NCBI GenBank assembly: GCA_045600865.1
Contig: JAZRYS010000147.1
Coordinates: 1-64,000 of the forward strand
Reading direction: 5' to 3'
DNA: 64,000 nucleotides
Source of the DNA: Aphodosoma sp045600865
GTDB lineage: Bacteria > Bacteroidota > Bacteroidia > Bacteroidales > Paludibacteraceae
Shown: piece after piece, positions 61,290 to 64,000 of the stretch
Position numbering within the stretch: position 1 is the stretch's first letter
Layout of the letters: each line of letters begins with the position of its first letter
Notes under the pieces: generated by a model
The model's input: only the letters and a program-made list of their open reading frames with translations
The model's database searches: none
Told to the model about the DNA's origin: nothing
Made by a program: the position numbers and the translations under genes

Positions 61290-64000
61290 ATGAAAAAAAT
61301 CCTGTTGTTTTTCTTTCTGATGGTGGCTATCTCTCTGAGATTCACCGTCAATGCGCAGACCTGCAAGACCCCGGAGAACCTCAGTATCTCAGGGCTTTCT
61401 TCAACATCTGCAACCTTGTTATGGTATCTTTCTGTTGATGGAGATGTCCCTTCGAGTTATTTCTTCCGACTTTCAACCCCCAATTCTGTAGTCTATACGG
61501 ATTCTAACCTTGTGGTGGCATCACAATCCTACACGATGACAAACCTGACTGCCAACACAACGTACATTGTAGAACTCGGGTCAACTTGCAACACCTCCCA
61601 TTCTGGCATCTCTGATGTTGCCACCTTCACGTTCACAACCCCTTGTGGCATACAGCCCGCTCCTTATACCGAGAATTTCGACCTTGCCGTACCGTCATGC
61701 ACATATTCAAGTAATGCAGTATGGGCCAACGGAGGTCGCTCAGGAAAGTGCGTGACTCTTACAACGACAGCTTCGGATCAGGCCTATTTCATATTCCCAG
61801 AACTGAACCTCATTTCCGACAACATCGAAGTTGGCATCTGGTTGAAAGCCAATTCTGTGTATGGTGGAAACGTGCCTTTTTACATTGGCATCATCACAGA
61901 TCCATCAGACGTCGAAGGCTCCTTCGAATCTCTGTACAATGGTCAGCTCACAACAACTACATGGACAGAAGTACGCATGAACACCTCTGCAACGGGAGGT
62001 GCAAACCCATCTACAATGATTGCTGTTGTCTTTCCTCAGGGACTTGACCGCACAATCTACATCGACGATGTCTCAATCCACGTAATACCAACCTGCATCC
62101 GCCCGGAAGATTTCACAATCTCGAACGTAACAGCCACATCCGCCACTTTCTCATGGACAACGACAAACGCCTCGTCCGTGAAACTTTACCTCTCGTCAGA
62201 CGTTGATACCCGCACAATCATAGCCAACACAAATCCTTACACCATCACCGACCTCGTTCCTAACACAGATTATACATTCAGAGTCCGCGCAATCTGTTCC
62301 GCCACAGATTCCAGCGAACTCAACCCAATCACCCTCACGGCACACACAGAATGTATTGCCGCCGACTCTGCTCTTTTCCTCCAAGGTTTCGAAACCCTGA
62401 CCACACCAAACGCACTGCCTGACTGCTGGCACGAAGGGTGGTGGACCAAACCTGCAGGCAATACGAAAGCTTTCCCATTTGCCACAGTCAACGACCGTGC
62501 GCACACAGGTTCTCGTTCCATGACACTTGTTCAGCAGACTGCCGGTTCAGTCGCTTACCTCTCTTCGCAGGCCCTGCCTTTCGACCAGTCAGGCAAATAC
62601 ACCCTCTCGGTATGGATTTACCGTCAAGAGGCATCCACCGCACAGACGGAAGGTCTGAAGTTCTGGGTTTCACCTTATTCCGACGACACCACAGGTGCCA
62701 CTTTCCTCGGCTACATTCCACGCCACTACCTTGCCGCACCTGTCGAGCATACGCCAAACGAGTGGTACAATTATGAATTCATCATCAACACTACAGGAGA
62801 CAAATATGTAATTGTTGAAGGCGTTAGCCAGAATGGTGCTCCAGTCTATTTCGATGACCTCCGTGTGCGTCTCACGCCATCCTGTTTCCGCGTATCAAAT
62901 GTCCAGTTTGGTACTGCAAACCACAACAGCATCGGCATGACCTGGACTCCAGGCATGAACGAACAGCAGTGGATTATATCCTATTCACTCAACGATGGTG
63001 CGTTTATCACAGACACTGTTTCATCGCCAGCCTTCACAGTCCAGAATCTCACGCCTGCAACGACATATGACATCGAGGGAACCATAACCTCTCTCTGCGG
63101 TCCTGGCGACATGTCTGATCCTGTATCTTTCAACTCCTATTTCGTGACCACGTGCGAACCTCTGTCTGTCCTGCCATACTCATGCGGCTTCGAGACAGAA
63201 GAACTCTCCTCGGCAGCCAATCCTCTTCCACTCTGCTGGTCGCGCTACAACGATGCCTCTGGCTCCAACAACATCTATCCAATGGCTGCATCATCAGCCA
63301 CAAATTCATATTCAGGCAACGGCTATCTGAGGTTCATGCCTACCACCACCTCCACCGACTATGGCGAGCATCAAGTTGCCGTGCTTCCTCTGCTGAACAC
63401 TACCTTATATCCTATCAGCACACTCCGACTCATCATGTACGGCCAGGCTACGACCATCAATCCTGCTCCAATGGTTTTTGTAGGTGTGATGACCGACCCT
63501 ACGGACTTCTCCACATTTGTTGTCACCGACTCATTCTATGTGGGAACGACAGAATACATGCGCCACGAGGGTCGTTTCACCAACTACACTGGCAATGGCA
63601 AGTACGTAGCCTTCTACACACGCCGTGTAAACACCTCATTCCTCTCGCTCAATATCGATGATGTGCGTCTTGAGGTAATTCCTGCCTGTCCTGATCTTGA
63701 CGGAAATGGTGCCATCATATCCGACCTCACTGACCATAATGCAAAAGTCACAGTCTCCGACCTTACCGCCACCACATGGTCCATTGCATACGGAGTTGCA
63801 GGAACACCTCTCGCTGCGTGCACTGTAATCGACACGATAACAGCACCATCCATCATTCTCAACAATCTCAATCCTCAGACCACTTACGTAGTATATACAC
63901 GTCGCCGCTGCGGCACACTGCTCGGCTCCTGGAGCAGTGCAGTAACCTTCCGCACAGCTTGTGGCGCAGTGACTGCCCCTTACAGCGATGATTTCGAGTC
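61290..64000 (+). CDS. Giant FN3/choice-of-anchor J surface protein, truncated by window
   Basis: An open frame runs from ATG 61290 to the window end without a stop (904 codons seen). It has a signal peptide (MKKILLFFFLMVAISLRFTV, then NAQ). It then alternates FN3 domains (ISGLSSTSATLLW ... ANTTYIVELGSTC; ISNVTATSATFSWTT ... PNTDYTFRVRAIC; AKVTVSDLTATTWSIAYG) with choice-of-anchor J/MAM-like modules (PYTENFD ... TIYIDDVSIHVIPTC; LFLQGFETLTT ... PVYFDDLRVRL; LPYSCGFETEE ... LSLNIDDVRLEVIPAC). A fourth module starts at the edge (TAPYSDDFES). Such proteins are large adhesins or protease scaffolds of Bacteroidales, usually exported by the type IX system. Confidence 0.85.
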   Translation, partial: MKKILLFFFLMVAISLRFTVNAQTCKTPENLSISGLSSTSATLLWYLSVDGDVPSSYFFRLSTPNSVVYTDSNLVVASQSYTMTNLTANTTYIVELGSTCNTSHSGISDVATFTFTTPCGIQPAPYTENFDLAVPSCTYSSNAVWANGGRSGKCVTLTTTASDQAYFIFPELNLISDNIEVGIWLKANSVYGGNVPFYIGIITDPSDVEGSFESLYNGQLTTTTWTEVRMNTSATGGANPSTMIAVVFPQGLDRTIYIDDVSIHVIPTCIRPEDFTISNVTATSATFSWTTTNASSVKLYLSSDVDTRTIIANTNPYTITDLVPNTDYTFRVRAICSATDSSELNPITLTAHTECIAADSALFLQGFETLTTPNALPDCWHEGWWTKPAGNTKAFPFATVNDRAHTGSRSMTLVQQTAGSVAYLSSQALPFDQSGKYTLSVWIYRQEASTAQTEGLKFWVSPYSDDTTGATFLGYIPRHYLAAPVEHTPNEWYNYEFIINTTGDKYVIVEGVSQNGAPVYFDDLRVRLTPSCFRVSNVQFGTANHNSIGMTWTPGMNEQQWIISYSLNDGAFITDTVSSPAFTVQNLTPATTYDIEGTITSLCGPGDMSDPVSFNSYFVTTCEPLSVLPYSCGFETEELSSAANPLPLCWSRYNDASGSNNIYPMAASSATNSYSGNGYLRFMPTTTSTDYGEHQVAVLPLLNTTLYPISTLRLIMYGQATTINPAPMVFVGVMTDPTDFSTFVVTDSFYVGTTEYMRHEGRFTNYTGNGKYVAFYTRRVNTSFLSLNIDDVRLEVIPACPDLDGNGAIISDLTDHNAKVTVSDLTATTWSIAYGVAGTPLAACTVIDTITAPSIILNNLNPQTTYVVYTRRRCGTLLGSWSSAVTFRTACGAVTAPYSDDFE

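Overview
The window is chromosomal DNA from a member of the order Bacteroidales. Evidence for this includes the recurring Bacteroidetes sigma-ABfr promoter (a TTTG near -33 and TAnnTTTG near -7, about 20 bp apart, often followed by CAGC), weak Shine-Dalgarno signals, the NAD-epimerase type threonine dehydrogenase next to kbl, the nusB-yajC-ybbR-coaE gene order, SusC-like TonB receptors with lipoprotein partners, BspA-type leucine-rich repeats, Omp28, DUF6029, DUF4249, DUF4831 and C-terminal tails like those of type IX secretion cargo. I cannot name the genus.

Layout. 1-4.9 kb is an accessory strip: an orphan promoter with paired palindromes, a decayed Ser/Thr kinase, an AAA/DUF4143 ATPase, a GNAT/small-protein pair flanked by a 228-bp duplication, and a composite dispersed repeat. 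4.9-8.5 kb holds the minus-strand operon nusB-yajC-ybbR-coaE, where coaE is fused to a peptidoglycan glycosyltransferase (mtgA). 8.7-15.0 kb has a DUF3276 protein, kbl-tdh (threonine to glycine), a Cys/His-rich lipoprotein, a voltage-gated channel with an outer-membrane protein, and rpsF-rpsR-rplI. 15.1-22.5 kb has divIC/ftsB, an rluA-type synthase and three secreted proteins (TonB-like barrel, CotH/LTD, YDG). 22.5-27.1 kb has tsaE, an nfnAB-like pair, a coiled-coil/LamG-like protein and a DAHP synthase. 27.1-33.9 kb is an envelope cluster (thioredoxin, DUF6029, Omp28, TonB receptor, DUF4249). 34.2-37.0 kb has tRNA-His, an AlkD-like protein, an HU/SPOR protein, pssA and rpsP. 37.0-42.3 kb is a surface-glycan cluster (EpsG-like protein, four glycosyltransferases, WbqC), followed by ilvE and gap. 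44.4-49.5 kb is again accessory: a second DUF4143 ATPase behind three 23-bp repeats, a 23-unit BspA protein, a structured RNA candidate and a second copy of the composite repeat. 49.5-59.5 kb is mainly minus-strand housekeeping (Ca/Na antiporter, S41 protease, dCMP deaminase, two tRNA-Asn, uvrA, DUF4831, mazG, cysS, radical SAM). 59.7-64 kb has a lipoprotein, a formylglycine-enzyme-like lipoprotein and the start of a giant fibronectin/choice-of-anchor J surface protein that runs off the end.

The most unusual signals are non-coding. Three intergenic loci (around 4.7, 34.05 and 49.25 kb) carry arrays with a strict 11-nt period whose two halves are inverted, and two of them share downstream homology, which defines a composite repeat family. 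Both DUF4143 ATPase genes carry their own private short direct repeats next to their promoters. A chain of three hairpins ending in a U-tract precedes the BspA gene. Protein-level oddities are the CoaE-MtgA fusion and a 52-residue protein that may be the antitoxin of a GNAT toxin.
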